Part shown: in pieces, positions 18,265 to 30,787 of the stretch
How positions within the stretch are numbered: position 1 is the stretch's first letter
Layout: the number at the start of each line of letters is the position of its first letter
Assembly (NCBI RefSeq): GCF_013410345.1
Contig: NZ_JACCFJ010000001.1
Location: 1,773,001 to 1,837,000 of the forward strand
Length of the DNA stretch: 64,000 bases
Direction: 5' to 3'
Source of the DNA: Saccharopolyspora hordei
GTDB taxonomy: Bacteria > Actinomycetota > Actinomycetes > Mycobacteriales > Pseudonocardiaceae
Position numbers and translations under genes: made by a program
Notes under the pieces: generated by a model
The model's input: the letters and a program-made list of their open reading frames with translations, nothing else
Database searches by the model: none
Told to the model about the DNA's origin: nothing

Positions 18265-19468
18265 GTGCGGATCGTGTTCACCACTGCGCCCGGTCACGGG
18301 CTGATGTTCCCGGTCGTGCCGCTGGTCTGGGCGGCGCGGGTCGCGGGGCACGAGGTGTTGCTGGCCACCACCGGCGAGATGGTCGGCGCCGGGGCGCGGG
18401 CGGGTTGCCGGTGGCCGACGTGCCGCCGGACCACGACGTGTGGCAGGAGCTGGTGCGCGTCGCGCGCGACGAGGAGCCGACGGCCGAGTTCGAGCGGTCC
18501 CTCGCCGCGCGGGGCCTGACCGAGGCGTACGCGCACGTGCCGACGGACGGCGGGCCGTTCTCGCTGACCATGACGCAGGGCGCGATCGAGGTGGGGCGGG
18601 CCTTCGGCGCCGACCTCGTCGTGCACACCACCGACCACCCGCGGGCCGGCTGGCCGCGGTGGCGCTCGGGGTGCCGGTGCGGGAGGTCGGCAACCGGGTC
18701 TCCTGGTCGACCCGGGACGGCGGCTTCGGGCGGAGGTTCGACGAGGACACCGCGATGTCCCGGCCGCTGCGGGCCCGGCTGGGCATCCCGGACGGGGCTC
18801 CGGAGGTGGTCGCGCGGATCGATCCGCGACCGCCGAGCACGGGCGGGCTGAGCGGGGACGAGGTCGACGAGGCGGACGGCGTGCCGTGGTGGCCGATGCG
18901 GTTCGTGCCGTTGCACGGCGGGTGCGCGGTGCCGGCCTGGGCGTTGCAGCGGCCGGAGCGACCGCGGATCGGCGTCACGCTCGGCACCGTGGTGCCGACG
19001 ACGGCCGGCACGAGCACCGCCTCCGTGGTCGTCGAGGCGCTCGGGGACCTCGACGTGGACGTGGTGCCGACCGGGCGGGAGCCGGACCTCGCCGACGTCG
19101 CGCCGCTGCCGGACAACGCGCGGGCGGTGGGTTTCCCGCCGCTGTCGGCGTTCCTGCCGATCAGTGCGCTGCTGGTGCACCACGGTGGGTCGGGGACCAC
19201 GGCGGCCGCGCTGCACCACGGCGTGCCGCAGCTGCTGCTGCCGTCCTTCGCGGACGACGCGATGTCGGCCGAGCGGGGCGTGGACCGCGGCGTCGGCCCC
19301 GCCCACGATCCGGCCACAGTGGACGCCGAGCTGGTGCGCTCCGCCGTGCGCGCGCTGCTCGACGACCCCGCGTTCGCGGAGGCCGCGCGTGAGGTCAGCG
19401 CGGAGATGGCCACCCAGCCGAGCCCGGCTCCGGTGCTGGAGGGCGCGATCTCCCAGCGCGTCGGGTGA
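18265..19468 (+). pseudogene. Glycosyltransferase (MGT/EryCIII-like), two frameshifts
   Basis: Three reading frames together spell one GT1-fold glycosyltransferase of about 400 aa. The N-terminal part (18265 to about 18404) has RIVFTTAPGHGLMFPVVPLV; the middle part (about 18405-18641) has VADVPPDHDVWQELVRVARD; the C-terminal part (about 18650-19468) has the nucleotide-sugar motif [20 protein letters not shown]. The frame moves by -1 within the G-rich run 18391-18404 and again by -1 within 18641-18650. Either the gene is dead or two single-base errors lie in G/C runs. The intact enzyme would transfer sugars to lipophilic or polyketide acceptors. Confidence 0.8.
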
Positions 19469-20042
19469 GCACCGGGACCTCGCGCTCCGTGCGCTGGTCA
19501 GGTGTGCCGGCCGGGGGGGCGCGCGGCGGTACCCGCCCGCGGCTCGCGGCGGGTCACCCGGTGCCGGACCGAGTTCGGCCTGTCCGCGCCGGGCCCGCTG
19601 CACCCCCGCGGGTGGCCACCGGGCGGTCCTGCGCGCACCCGGACCACCGCGACGGGGCCGTGGCCGGCCCGGTGCGGCCGGGGCTCGCGCGGCGCGCACG
19701 GGCACCGGGTGCTCGGCCGTCGTCGCCGCGGGCGGGCGCGGTGGTCAGCGCGTTCGGCGAGGGCGCCACGGGGTGCGGCCCACCACGGCGGCGGCCTTCC
19801 CCGGGGAGACGTCGCTGGTCAGCTCGGTGCCGGCGGTGGCCCGCACGCGGCGCCCGGTGGTCGAGCTGGTCGTGCTGCCCGAGCTGCGCGGCACCCACCG
19901 CCGGGCGCTGGTCAGGCGGGCGCGGGCCGCGATCACGGCAGCCTCGCGTCCCGCAGCCCCGGGGTCCGGCGGCGGTGTGACGCGGGCGGACGTCCTGACC
20001 AGCGCCTTCCGCTCAGCGCGCCTGCATTACCCTGGACGAGCG
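19469..20042. other. 574-bp gap, no convincing gene; possible decayed coding sequence
   Basis: Between the glycosyltransferase pseudogene and the cysteine desulfurase. One plus-strand frame reads [18 protein letters not shown] and [19 protein letters not shown] (about 19800-19930) and runs into the desulfurase frame, but lacks a start and any family I recognise. Together with the frameshifted neighbour this may be a decaying stretch. The desulfurase promoter should be in the last 60 bp. Confidence 0.4.
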
Positions 20043-21278
20043 ATGACTTACCTCGACCACGCTGCCACCACACCCATGCGGCCAGGGGCGGTCGCAGCGC
20101 TCAGCGAGGCGTTGACCCGGCTCGGCAACGCCTCGTCGCTGCACACCTCGGGGCGCCGGGCGCGACGGGCGGTGGAGGAAGCGCGGGAGGACATCGCGGA
20201 CGCCCTGGGCGCCCGGCCGTCCGAGGTGCTGTTCACCGCGGGCGGGACCGAGAGCGACAACCTGGCGGTGAAGGGGATCTTCTGGGCCCGCCGGGACGCG
20301 GACCCCGCGCGCCGGCGCGTGCTGGCGTCGATGGTGGAGCACCACGCGGTGCTCGACGCCGTCGAGTGGCTGGCCGACCACGAGGGCGCCGAGGTCACCT
20401 GGCTGCGCACCGACGAGCACGGCCGGGTGCGGCCGGAGGTGTTCGAGGAGGCGCTGGCGGAGAACCCGGACGACGTGGCGCTGGCCACCGTCATGTGGGC
20501 GAACAACGAGGTCGGCACGGTCAACCCGGTCGCGGAGCTGGCCGCGATCGCCCAGCGCTACGGGGTGCCGCTGCACACCGACGCGGTGCAGGCCGTCGAG
20601 ACGCTGCCGGTGGACTTCGCGGAGTCGGGCGCCGCGGCCCTGACCATGACCGGGCACAAGGTCGGCGGCCCGTACGGGGTGGGCGTGCTGCTGCTGGGCC
20701 GCGACGTCGAGTGCACGCCGGTGCTGCACGGGGGCGGCCAGGAGCGCGAGGTGCGCTCCGGCACGCTGGACACGCCCGGGGTGCTGGGGCTGGCCGCCGC
20801 GGTGCGCGAGGCCGTGGACTCCCGCGAGACCCACGCGCGGCAGCTGGCGAAGCTGCGCGACGAGCTGATCAGTGGGGTGCGCGCCGCGGTCCCGGACGTG
20901 GTGCTCAACGGAGATCCCGGCGACGACGTCGTGGGCGGCGGGCCGTCGCGCCTGCCCGGCAACGCGCACTTCACCTTCCCCGGCTGCGAGGGCGACAGCC
21001 TGCTGATGCTGCTGGACGCCAAGGGCATCGAGTGCTCCACGGGGTCGGCGTGCACCGCCGGGGTCTCCCAGCCGAGCCACGTGCTGCTGGCGATGGGGGC
21101 CGATCCGAAGGCCGCGCGGGGGTCGCTGCGCTTCTCCCTGGGGCACACCTCGACGGCGGCCGATGTCCAGGCACTCACCGGGGTCATCGGGCCGGTGGTG
21201 CAACGAGCGCGTAGCGCCGGTCTGGCCGGGTTGCGCCGTTCTTCGGCGGGGCCGTCGGCCGCCGCCACGGAGGTGTGA
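20043..21278 (+). CDS. Cysteine desulfurase (IscS/NifS type)
   Basis: PLP enzyme that removes sulfur from L-cysteine and passes it on as a persulfide. 411 aa: [12 protein letters not shown] at the N-terminus, [14 protein letters not shown], the PLP lysine in [12 protein letters not shown], and the active-site cysteine in [10 protein letters not shown]. It is followed 3 bp downstream by mnmA, so it most likely supplies sulfur for tRNA 2-thiouridine as well as Fe-S clusters. ATG at 20043. In M. tuberculosis the equivalent pair is, from memory, iscS-trmU. Confidence 0.93.
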   Translation: MTYLDHAATTPMRPGAVAALSEALTRLGNASSLHTSGRRARRAVEEAREDIADALGARPSEVLFTAGGTESDNLAVKGIFWARRDADPARRRVLASMVEHHAVLDAVEWLADHEGAEVTWLRTDEHGRVRPEVFEEALAENPDDVALATVMWANNEVGTVNPVAELAAIAQRYGVPLHTDAVQAVETLPVDFAESGAAALTMTGHKVGGPYGVGVLLLGRDVECTPVLHGGGQEREVRSGTLDTPGVLGLAAAVREAVDSRETHARQLAKLRDELISGVRAAVPDVVLNGDPGDDVVGGGPSRLPGNAHFTFPGCEGDSLLMLLDAKGIECSTGSACTAGVSQPSHVLLAMGADPKAARGSLRFSLGHTSTAADVQALTGVIGPVVQRARSAGLAGLRRSSAGPSAAATEV

Positions 21279-21281
21279 GGC

Positions 21282-22370
21282 GTGCGAGTACTGGCAGCCA
21301 TGAGCGGTGGGGTGGACTCCGCGGTCGCCGCGGCGCGGGCCGTGGACGCCGGGCACGAGGTCGTCGGGGTGCACCTGGCGCTGTCGGCCAAGCCCGGCAC
21401 GCTGCGCACCGGTGCGCGGGGCTGCTGCACCATCGAGGACTCCCGCGACGCGCGCCGCGCCGCCGACCTGCTGGGCATCCCGTTCTACGTGTGGGACTTC
21501 GCGGAGCGGTTCACCGAGGAGGTCATCGAGACCTTCGTCGGCGAGTACGCCGCGGGCCGCACCCCGAACCCGTGCCTGACCTGCAACGAGAAGATCAAGT
21601 TCGAGGCGTTGCTGGACAAGGCGATGGCGCTGGGCTTCGACGCGGTCTGCACCGGCCACTACGCCCGTCTGTCCATCGTGGACGGTGTGCCGGAGCTGCG
21701 GCGCAGCCGCGACGAGGGCAAGGACCAGTCCTACGTGCTGGCCTCGCTGACCGCCGAGCAGCTGCGGCACTCGATGTTCCCGCTCGGCGACTCGCTGAAG
21801 TCCGAGGTGCGGCAGGAGGCGGCCGAGCGCGACCTGGCGGTGGCGAAGAAGCCGGACAGCCACGACATCTGCTTCATCCCGGACGGCGACACCAAGAAGT
21901 TCCTGGAGAGCAAGCTGGGCCAGCAGCCGGGCAAGCTGGTCGACGCCGAGACCGGCGCGGTGCTCGGCGAGCACACCGGGGTGCACGGGTTCACCATCGG
22001 CCAGCGCAAGGGCCTGGGCATCGACGCCCCGGCACCGGACGGGCGCCCGCGCTACGTGCTGTCGCTGGAGCCGGTGTCCGGCACGGTGAAGGTCGGCCCG
22101 GCGGACCGGTTGTCGGTGACCGAGATCGACGCCAAGCGCCCGATCTGGCCGTCCGAGCGGCCGCTGGACGGGCCGACGGAGTGCGTGGTGCAGGTCCGCG
22201 CGCACGGCGGCACCGCGGAGGCGGTCGCCGAGGCCGGCGGCGAGGGCATCCAGGTGCAGCTCCGCCAGCCGCTGCGCGGCGTGGCGCCGGGCCAGGCGAT
22301 CGTGCTGTACCGGCCGGACGCCGGTGGCGACGTGGTCCTGGGCAGCGGCATCATCGCCGCCACCCGCTGA
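21282..22370 (+). CDS. mnmA: tRNA 2-thiouridylase MnmA
   Basis: Thiolates U34 of Lys, Glu and Gln tRNAs. 362 aa, PP-loop ATPase motif [10 protein letters not shown] at residues 8-17, [12 protein letters not shown] with the first catalytic Cys, DQSYVLASL, and HDICFIPDG with the second Cys; [12 protein letters not shown] and the C-terminal beta-barrel follow. Start is the GTG at 21282, 3 bp after the cysteine desulfurase stop, so the sulfur donor and acceptor are co-expressed. Confidence 0.96.
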   Translation: MRVLAAMSGGVDSAVAAARAVDAGHEVVGVHLALSAKPGTLRTGARGCCTIEDSRDARRAADLLGIPFYVWDFAERFTEEVIETFVGEYAAGRTPNPCLTCNEKIKFEALLDKAMALGFDAVCTGHYARLSIVDGVPELRRSRDEGKDQSYVLASLTAEQLRHSMFPLGDSLKSEVRQEAAERDLAVAKKPDSHDICFIPDGDTKKFLESKLGQQPGKLVDAETGAVLGEHTGVHGFTIGQRKGLGIDAPAPDGRPRYVLSLEPVSGTVKVGPADRLSVTEIDAKRPIWPSERPLDGPTECVVQVRAHGGTAEAVAEAGGEGIQVQLRQPLRGVAPGQAIVLYRPDAGGDVVLGSGIIAATR

Positions 22371-22615
22371 GGGACCGCACCGCGGTCACGCGGGGTCCGG
22401 CAGTCGATGGCGTTGTGCGGCCCGCCGCTCCGGCCCGGGGCGGCGGCCTTCGGGACGAGGCGCGGCGACCACGGGCCGGTCCGGGGCCGCGGGATGAGCG
22501 TCCGCCGCCGCGAAGCCCTCGCTCGTGCCGGGCACGCCAGGTGCGGTGATCACCGATCGGCAACCGGTCGCGGAAACCGTTTGTGCTCGGCACCCGGTGC
22601 CGACATGATCGGACC

Positions 22616-23407
22616 GTGACCACACTCCACACGACCGAGCGGGGGACCGGCGACCGCGCGGTGTTCGTGCACGGTTCGGGATGCTGGGCCGCGCACGAGA
22701 CGTTCGGCTTCGCCGCGCAGCTCGCGCTCGCCGACGACTTCCACGTCGTGCTGCCGGACCGGCGCGGGTACGGGGGCAGCCCGGACGTCGAGCGCAGCGA
22801 CTACGCGCAGGACGCCGCGGACGTCGCCGAGCTGCTCGACGGCGGCGCGCACCTGGTCGGCCACTCCTCGGGCGGGGTGGTGGCGATGCTCGCGGCCGCG
22901 CGCGAACCCGGTTCGGTCCGGTCGCTGACGCTCATCGAACCGGCGTGCTTCCAGGTGGCGGCGGACGCGCCGTTGGTCGCCGCGGCCCTGGAGCGCAACC
23001 GGGCCGCCATCGGGTCGGTCCCGCCGGAGCTGTCGGACGAGGACCTGGTGCGCCTGAACTTCGAGTCCGTCGGCTTCGCCGCGCCCGAGCCGACACCGGA
23101 GCTGGTGCGCGCCACGCGGACCGCGCTGGACGAGCACCCGGCCTGGGAGGCGGAGATCCCGGTCGAGCGGCTCGCCGAGGCGGGCTTCCCGAAGCTGGTC
23201 ATCACCGGCACCTGGGAGGACGCGCCGCAGGCGTACCGGGAGCACGGCGGCGAGCCGATCCTGGAGTGCGCCCGGGTGACCGCGGAGCGCATCGGCGCGG
23301 ACCTGCTCCGGGTGGACGGTGCCTCGCACTGGCCGCACAGCCAGCGACCCGAGACCGTCAACGCGGCGCTGCGCGAGCTCTGGAAAGCGGGGGTGCTCCG
23401 CGGTTAG
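22616..23407 (+). CDS. Alpha/beta hydrolase
   Basis: 263 aa. Nucleophile elbow GHSSGG (about 83-88), oxyanion region VFVHGSG, and a likely catalytic His in DGASHWPHSQRP near the C-terminus, with an Asp/Glu in ITGTWEDAPQ. Substrate not predictable; no lid domain of note. GTG at 22616 chosen because the more upstream part of the frame is arginine-rich and non-conserved in appearance. The 245 bp before it hold only a short GACCGC/GCGGTC stem (22373-22387) after mnmA. Confidence 0.82.
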   Translation: MTTLHTTERGTGDRAVFVHGSGCWAAHETFGFAAQLALADDFHVVLPDRRGYGGSPDVERSDYAQDAADVAELLDGGAHLVGHSSGGVVAMLAAAREPGSVRSLTLIEPACFQVAADAPLVAAALERNRAAIGSVPPELSDEDLVRLNFESVGFAAPEPTPELVRATRTALDEHPAWEAEIPVERLAEAGFPKLVITGTWEDAPQAYREHGGEPILECARVTAERIGADLLRVDGASHWPHSQRPETVNAALRELWKAGVLRG

Positions 23408-23439
23408 TGTCTGGGGCCACCCGCGCCGATGGAGGTCCC

Positions 23440-24972
23440 ATGTCCGGTCTTCGCGCCAGCACCGTCGCCGATGTCCTGCGCCGCACCGCCGCGAGAGTCC
23501 CCGACCGGGTCGCGCTGCGGTTCGTCGACAGCTCAGGGCGGGAGTCGGAGTGGACCTACGCCGAGCTCGACGACGCGGTCAGCCGCGCGGCCGGGGTGCT
23601 GCTGGCCGCGGGCGCGACCGCGGGCGACCGGGTCGCCGCCTACGGCAAGAACTCCGACGCCTACCTGATCGGCTTCCTCGCCTGCGCGCGGGCCGGTCTG
23701 GTGCACGTGCCGATCAACTACAACCTGACCTCGGGCGAGCTCGCCTACCTGCTGTCGCAGTCGGGCAGCAGCGTCGCGCTGGTGGACCCGGCGTTGGCGA
23801 GCAGGGTCGACGAGGTCCGGGCGGAGACCTCGGTGCAGCGCGTGGTCCCGCTGCGCGACGACGAGAAGTCGCTGCTGGCGCAGTGCTCGTCGGGACCGGT
23901 CCCCGAGCTCGACGTGGCCGTCTCCGACGACGACCTGGTGCAGCTGCTCTACACCTCGGGCACCACGTCGCTGCCCAAGGGCGCGATGATGACGCACCGC
24001 GCGCTGCTGCACGAGTACCTGTCCTGCCTGGTCGCCCTGGACTTCGCCGAGGACGACCAGCCGCTGCACGTGATGCCGCTGTACCACTCCGCGCAGATGC
24101 ACGTGTTCCTGCTGCCGTACCTGATGATCGGCGCCACCAACCGGCTGGTGGAGGTGCCGGAGCCGGGTGACGTGCTGCGGCGCATCGAGCAGGAGCGGAC
24201 CGGCTCGTTCTTCGCCGCGCCCACGGTCTGGGTGGCGCTGGCCAACCACGCCGACTTCGAAGGGCGCGACCTCACCTCGCTGCGCAAGGCCTACTACGGC
24301 GCCTCGATCATGCCCGGCCCGGTGCTGCAGCGGTTGCGGAGCCGGCTGCCGGAGCTCGGCTTCTACAACTGCTTCGGGCAGTCCGAGATCGCGCCGCTGG
24401 CGGCCGTGCTGCGGCCGGAGGAGCACGAGGAGCGGCCCGACTCGGCCGGGCGGCCCGTGCTGTTCGTGGAGGCGAAGGTCGTCGACGAGCAGGGCGAGGA
24501 GGTGCCGCCGGGGGAGTCCGGCGAGGTCGTCTACCGGTCGCCGCAGCTGTGCACCGGCTACTGGGACAAGCCGGAGGAGACCGCCGAGGCGTTCCGCGGC
24601 GGCTGGTTCCACTCCGGTGACCTGGTGCGGCGCGACGAGGAGGGCTACCTCTACGTGGTGGACCGGATCAAGGACGTGATCAACACCGGCGGTGTGCTGG
24701 TGGCCTCCCGCGAGGTGGAGGACGCGCTCTACACCCACCCGGCGGTGGGCGAGGTGGCGGTGGTCGCGGTGCCCGATCCGAAGTGGATCGAGCGGGTCGT
24801 GGCGGTCGTCGTGGCCAAGGACGAGGTGACCGAGGCGGAGCTGCTCGACCACGCCCGGGAGCGCCTGGCCGGGTTCAAGGTGCCCAAGGAGGTCCGCTTC
24901 GTGCCGGACCTGCCGCGCAACAGCTCCGGCAAGCTGCTCAAGCGCGTCCTCCGCGAGCAGCTCACCGCCTGA
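23440..24972 (+). CDS. AMP-dependent acyl-CoA synthetase
   Basis: 510-aa adenylate-forming enzyme, likely activating a medium- or long-chain acid as CoA thioester. Core motifs: YTSGTTSLPKGAMMTH (P-loop, about 165-180), YGASIMPGPVLQRL, FYNCFGQSEIAPLA, WFHSGDLVRRDEEGYLYVV with the ribose-binding Asp, and PRNSSGKLLKRVLRE with the catalytic Lys near the C-terminus. ATG at 23440 follows GGAGGT (23431-23436). Preceded by an alpha/beta hydrolase 32 bp upstream, possibly in one operon. The exact substrate cannot be read from the sequence. Confidence 0.93.
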   Translation: MSGLRASTVADVLRRTAARVPDRVALRFVDSSGRESEWTYAELDDAVSRAAGVLLAAGATAGDRVAAYGKNSDAYLIGFLACARAGLVHVPINYNLTSGELAYLLSQSGSSVALVDPALASRVDEVRAETSVQRVVPLRDDEKSLLAQCSSGPVPELDVAVSDDDLVQLLYTSGTTSLPKGAMMTHRALLHEYLSCLVALDFAEDDQPLHVMPLYHSAQMHVFLLPYLMIGATNRLVEVPEPGDVLRRIEQERTGSFFAAPTVWVALANHADFEGRDLTSLRKAYYGASIMPGPVLQRLRSRLPELGFYNCFGQSEIAPLAAVLRPEEHEERPDSAGRPVLFVEAKVVDEQGEEVPPGESGEVVYRSPQLCTGYWDKPEETAEAFRGGWFHSGDLVRRDEEGYLYVVDRIKDVINTGGVLVASREVEDALYTHPAVGEVAVVAVPDPKWIERVVAVVVAKDEVTEAELLDHARERLAGFKVPKEVRFVPDLPRNSSGKLLKRVLREQLTA

Positions 24973-25005
24973 GGCGGCGGCCGTCCGGCTGTCGATAATG
25001 GCGGG

Positions 25006-26034
25006 GTGACTGACGCACCTTGGGGGCCGGGGATCGCCACCACCATCGGGTCGATGCCCGGCACGGATCCGGTGGAGGCCGCGCGCACCGTCGTCGGCGA
25101 GCTGCCCGACCTGACCCCGTTCCCGGAACTGCCGGGGCGCGGAGTGGGCGCCGACGTCCTGGGCCGGACCGCGGGCCTGCTGGTGGACCTCGCGGTCGAG
25201 GTCGTGCCGTCCGGGTACCGGGTGGCCGGCCGCCCGGGGCGTGACCAGCAGCGCGCCGTCGACCTGCTGCGCTGGGACCTGGACGCGGTGGAGCAGGCGG
25301 TCGCCGAGAAGGGCGCCCCGCGCGCGGTGAAGGTGCAGGCGGCGGGCCCGTGGACGCTCGCCGCGGGCATCGAGCTGCCCCGCGGGCACCGGGTGCTCAC
25401 CGACCACGGCGCGCTGCGCGACTTCACCGCGTCGCTGACCGAAGGTCTGCGCGAGCACATCGCGCAGGTCGCCGACCGCACCGGCTCCCGCGTGGTGGTG
25501 CAGCTCGACGAACCCGTGCTGCCCGCGGTGCTGGCGGGGTCGCTGCCCACGCCGTCCGGCTACGGCACGGTCCCCGCCGTCCCGGAACCCGAGGCGCAGC
25601 GCCTGCTCGCCGAGGTCGTCGAGCCGCTCACCGCGGCAGCCGGGACGCCGGTGGTCGTGCACTGCTGCGCGTCCCGCCCACCGGTGGCGCTGCTGCGCCG
25701 CGCGGGCGCGGGCGCGATCGCGCTGGACGCCTCCGGCCTCGGCGACGTCTCCGGGGACCTGGCCGACGAGCTCGGCGAGGCCTGGGAAGAGGGCACCACG
25801 CTGTTCCTCGGCCTGGTGCCCAGCACCGAACCGGCCGACGCCGCGCTGCGCAGCCTCGCGCGACCGGCCTTCGACCTGGCCTCCCGCCTCGGCTTCGCCC
25901 GCGAGGTCCTCGCCGAGCGCAGCGTGCCCACCCCGACCTGCGGCCTCGCCGGCGCGACCCCGTCCTGGGCCCGCCGCGCGATCAGCCTCACCACCGACCT
26001 CGCCAAGCTCTTCACCGACGAAGCCGAGCAGTAG
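25006..26034 (+). CDS. MetE-like (cobalamin-independent methionine synthase C-terminal family) protein
   Basis: 342 aa, about the size of a single UROD/MetE-like barrel; full MetE is twice as long, so this is not a complete methionine synthase. Starts with GIATTIGSMPGTDPVEAART. Candidate zinc ligands are in VVHCCASRPPVALL and TPTCGLAG. The same position next to ligA is held by Rv3015c in M. tuberculosis (from memory). The reaction of this short family is not established; it may transfer methyl groups. GTG at 25006, 33 bp after the acyl-CoA synthetase stop. Confidence 0.8.
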   Translation: MTDAPWGPGIATTIGSMPGTDPVEAARTVVGELPDLTPFPELPGRGVGADVLGRTAGLLVDLAVEVVPSGYRVAGRPGRDQQRAVDLLRWDLDAVEQAVAEKGAPRAVKVQAAGPWTLAAGIELPRGHRVLTDHGALRDFTASLTEGLREHIAQVADRTGSRVVVQLDEPVLPAVLAGSLPTPSGYGTVPAVPEPEAQRLLAEVVEPLTAAAGTPVVVHCCASRPPVALLRRAGAGAIALDASGLGDVSGDLADELGEAWEEGTTLFLGLVPSTEPADAALRSLARPAFDLASRLGFAREVLAERSVPTPTCGLAGATPSWARRAISLTTDLAKLFTDEAEQ

Positions 26035-26199
26035 CGCCGAGACCCCGCTCGACCCCGGCCCACCGTGGTCCGAGCGGCGTACTCCGGATCCCCCCGATCA
26101 GTCCGCTGTGGACGTCCGCGGCCGACGAGGGGGTCACGATTGGTCCAGTCTTTTCGCGTTTCGCCGGTGAGGGCCCTCGTGCGCTGGTAGGAAGGGGCC

Positions 26200-27207
26200 G
26201 TGGGCAGCTACTGCGTCAGTGAGATCGAGCGCGCCGGGTGGGTGCGGCGCAGCATCATCCAGGAAGCGGCGTGCCTCACGTTCGTGCGCGGTGGCGATCT
26301 CGCCCACGTGGCCGAGGCGTTCGGGGCGGTCGCGTCGTCCGGTCGCGAGCTCGACATCGACGAGTTCTGCGAAGAGGCGTTCGCCAACCAGGAGAAGTAC
26401 CCGATGGTCGCGCTCAAGCAGCTCGGCGACTGGGTGCTGGTCGTGGAGGACGGCGGTGAGCAGGGGCGGCGGCCCGAAGTGCTGCGGCGAGCGGCGGAGT
26501 CCACGGCGGTGTCGGTGTTCTGGGACGGCAGCGGCCTGACCCGGTTCTCGCACGCCGCCCGCGGTGAGCTGCGCACCGCGTTCGAGGCGGTGCTGCCCGA
26601 GTTCCGCGAGGGCACCGACCCCGACGGGCTGGAGGAGCTGCGCGTCGACCTGCCGTGGTCGCAGGCCGACCCGGTGGCGCTGATGCTGGCGCTGGCCGGG
26701 CGGATCACCGGGCTGCCGGCCAGCCCCGGGTGGCTGGCCGGGCCGCTGCGCACCTTCGCGGTCGCCCCGTGGCCGGACGACCTGGTCGCGGTGGCCGAGC
26801 CGCTGGACCACGTCGCCGGGTACCCGCCGGAGCTGGCCGCCGCGCTGCGCTCGGCCGGTGAGCAGCAGCTGCGGCGGGCCGCGGTGGCCGTCGCCCAGCA
26901 GGTGGCGCTCACCGCCGACTGCGCCGACCACCCCGTGCTCCGCCGCACCCTGGGCCGCCTGAGCTGCGGCGCTCCGGTCGACCACGGCGAACTCGCCGCC
27001 GCGGTGCGGGAGCTGTCCTGGCGGAGCGTCCTCGACCGGCCGTGCAGCACGGTCCGCGTGCAGCTGCGCGCGGCGGAGGCGGTGCGCCTGGCCACCCACC
27101 CCGACCCGCTCACCGCGCTGACCGGGGTGCTCGGCGCGGCGCGGCAGGTGCGCGGCGTGGAGGTCGGTGCGCTGGTGGACCTGGTGCGCGCGGAACTGGC
27201 GCGGTGA
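26200..27207 (+). CDS. Conserved hypothetical protein with DUF6461-like N-terminus
   Basis: 335 aa. The N-terminal third (CLTFVRGGDLAHVAEAFGAV, then DWVLVVEDGG and VSVFWDGSGLTRFSHA) resembles the actinobacterial DUF6461 family, whose function is unknown. The C-terminal half is Ala/Arg-rich and helical with no recognisable motif. GTG at 26200. The 165 bp before it contain no visible gene. The family assignment rests on the CLTFVRG motif and layout only. Confidence 0.6.
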   Translation: MGSYCVSEIERAGWVRRSIIQEAACLTFVRGGDLAHVAEAFGAVASSGRELDIDEFCEEAFANQEKYPMVALKQLGDWVLVVEDGGEQGRRPEVLRRAAESTAVSVFWDGSGLTRFSHAARGELRTAFEAVLPEFREGTDPDGLEELRVDLPWSQADPVALMLALAGRITGLPASPGWLAGPLRTFAVAPWPDDLVAVAEPLDHVAGYPPELAAALRSAGEQQLRRAAVAVAQQVALTADCADHPVLRRTLGRLSCGAPVDHGELAAAVRELSWRSVLDRPCSTVRVQLRAAEAVRLATHPDPLTALTGVLGAARQVRGVEVGALVDLVRAELAR

Positions 27208-27258
27208 GTCCGTCCGTTCGGCCCCGCGCGGCAGCCCCCGACCGGCACAATGGGGCGC

Positions 27259-27951
27259 ATGTTCAAGTTCCTCCGCCGCCGAGCCGCTGACGACGCCGCC
27301 GAACCGGTCGACGTGCAGGCCGACGCGGCCGCGCGCGCCGAGGTGTTCTGGCAGAAGTGGGACGCGCTGCTCCCCGAGATCGCCTCCGCGCTCGGCGACA
27401 GCGAGCCGCAGCGCGTCGAGAACCTGGTGGCCGACATGGTGGTCGGGGTGCACCCGAACCTGACCTTCGCCATCGAGCACGGCGAGAAGGCCACGTACGC
27501 GCTGGTGGTCAGCGGGCAGGCCGACCCGGAGCTGCGGCCCTACACCGACGCCTGGATCGCGGCCGCCCCGCAGCCGGACACGCTGTGGGAGTACCACGAC
27601 TCGGTGCCGCCGGTGCCGGACCCCACGGAGGTCACGGTGAACCTGCGCGGCGGCAAGTACCCGCTGGCCGACGTGCGGCTGGCCGCGCAGGTGGACGAGG
27701 CCGAGGGCCTGGTCGACGTGGCCGTCTACCACCCCGGCTTCGCCGACCTCGAGGAGAAGGCGCGGCGGGCGCTGACGTTCCTGCCGCTGGACGCGACCCT
27801 CGGTGAGCGGCTGGCGGCCGACCGGCTGGGCCGGGTGGAGACCGCGGTGCAGGAACCGGCGGGCTCGATCGGCCTGCTGGAGTTCCGCGACATCGTCCGC
27901 GAGCTGGACCGGACCGCCACCGCGGAGTCCTCGGGCGGCGACGGGGCCTGA
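27259..27951 (+). CDS. Conserved hypothetical protein
   Basis: About 230 aa, soluble, mixed alpha/beta. A basic N-terminus (MFKFLRRRAADD) precedes sequence such as RVENLVADMVVGVHPNLTFAIEHG and LADVRLAAQVDEAEGLVDVAVYHPGF. No cysteine-rich, membrane or catalytic motif is seen and I do not recognise the family. I use the ATG at 27259; ATG 27250 (adding three residues) is possible. Lies immediately before ligA in the same orientation, 57 bp apart. Confidence 0.65.
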   Translation: MFKFLRRRAADDAAEPVDVQADAAARAEVFWQKWDALLPEIASALGDSEPQRVENLVADMVVGVHPNLTFAIEHGEKATYALVVSGQADPELRPYTDAWIAAAPQPDTLWEYHDSVPPVPDPTEVTVNLRGGKYPLADVRLAAQVDEAEGLVDVAVYHPGFADLEEKARRALTFLPLDATLGERLAADRLGRVETAVQEPAGSIGLLEFRDIVRELDRTATAESSGGDGA

Positions 27952-27999
27952 CGGTCGGTCGGCGAGCCGCTGCGTGCCGGTGACGGGGCTGCTCGCTAG

Positions 28000-30183
<2,184 letters not shown>

Positions 30184-30186
30184 GGC

Positions 30187-30702
30187 GTGTCGGTGCGGGA
30201 CGGCGGGATCGGCGCCCGGACCTCGATCCGGGTGGCCCGGCCCGCCGAGCACGCGGCGATCGGCGAGATCTGCGTCCGCGCCTACGCCGAGGCGGGGAGC
30301 CTGCCGACCGACGTCGACTACGCCTCGGTGCTGCGCGACGCCGCCGACCGCGCGGAGCGCGCCGAGCTGCTCGTCGCGGTCCACGGTGACCGGCCGGTCG
30401 GCACGGTCACCGTGGTGCACCCCGGCACGCCGTACGCCGAGATCTCCCGGCCGGGCGAGCTGGAGTTCCGGATGCTGGCGGTGGCGCCGGAGGCGATGGG
30501 CGGCGGCGTCGGCCGCGCCCTGGTGCAGGCGGTCGTCGACCGTGCCCGCGAGCGCCGCCGGGAGCGGGTGGTGCTGTGCGTGAACGAGACGTCGGAGACG
30601 CCCCAGCGCCTCTACCGCAGCCTCGGCTTCGAGCGCTGCCCGGACCGCGACTGGTCCCCGGCCCCGAGCGTCCACCTCCTGGCCTACGCCATGGAGCTTT
30701 GA
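30187..30702 (+). CDS. GNAT family N-acetyltransferase
   Basis: 171 aa. Acetyl-CoA-binding motif LAVAPEAMGGGVGRALVQ (about 98-115, pattern V-x-P-x4-G-G-V-G-R-A) is intact, and ETPQRLYRSLGFER is the usual C-terminal motif B. Substrate unknown. GTG at 30187 lies 3 bp after ligA and is surely co-transcribed with it. This is the last gene with ordinary core composition before the island. Confidence 0.88.
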   Translation: MSVRDGGIGARTSIRVARPAEHAAIGEICVRAYAEAGSLPTDVDYASVLRDAADRAERAELLVAVHGDRPVGTVTVVHPGTPYAEISRPGELEFRMLAVAPEAMGGGVGRALVQAVVDRARERRRERVVLCVNETSETPQRLYRSLGFERCPDRDWSPAPSVHLLAYAMEL

Positions 30703-30787
30703 TTTCGCGTCAGGCCTGCGCAGCAGAGCCTCGTGACTTCCTGCTGGAAGCCGCATGGGTGAAACATGCCGAAATAGGCTCTCCTTC

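Noticed and set aside
19465-19487. Possible fourth copy of the dispersed repeat
   Set aside because: GTGAGCACCGGGACC only loosely resembles the left arm of copy B and lacks the AGGTTCCC core; mentioned only as a possible degenerate relative.
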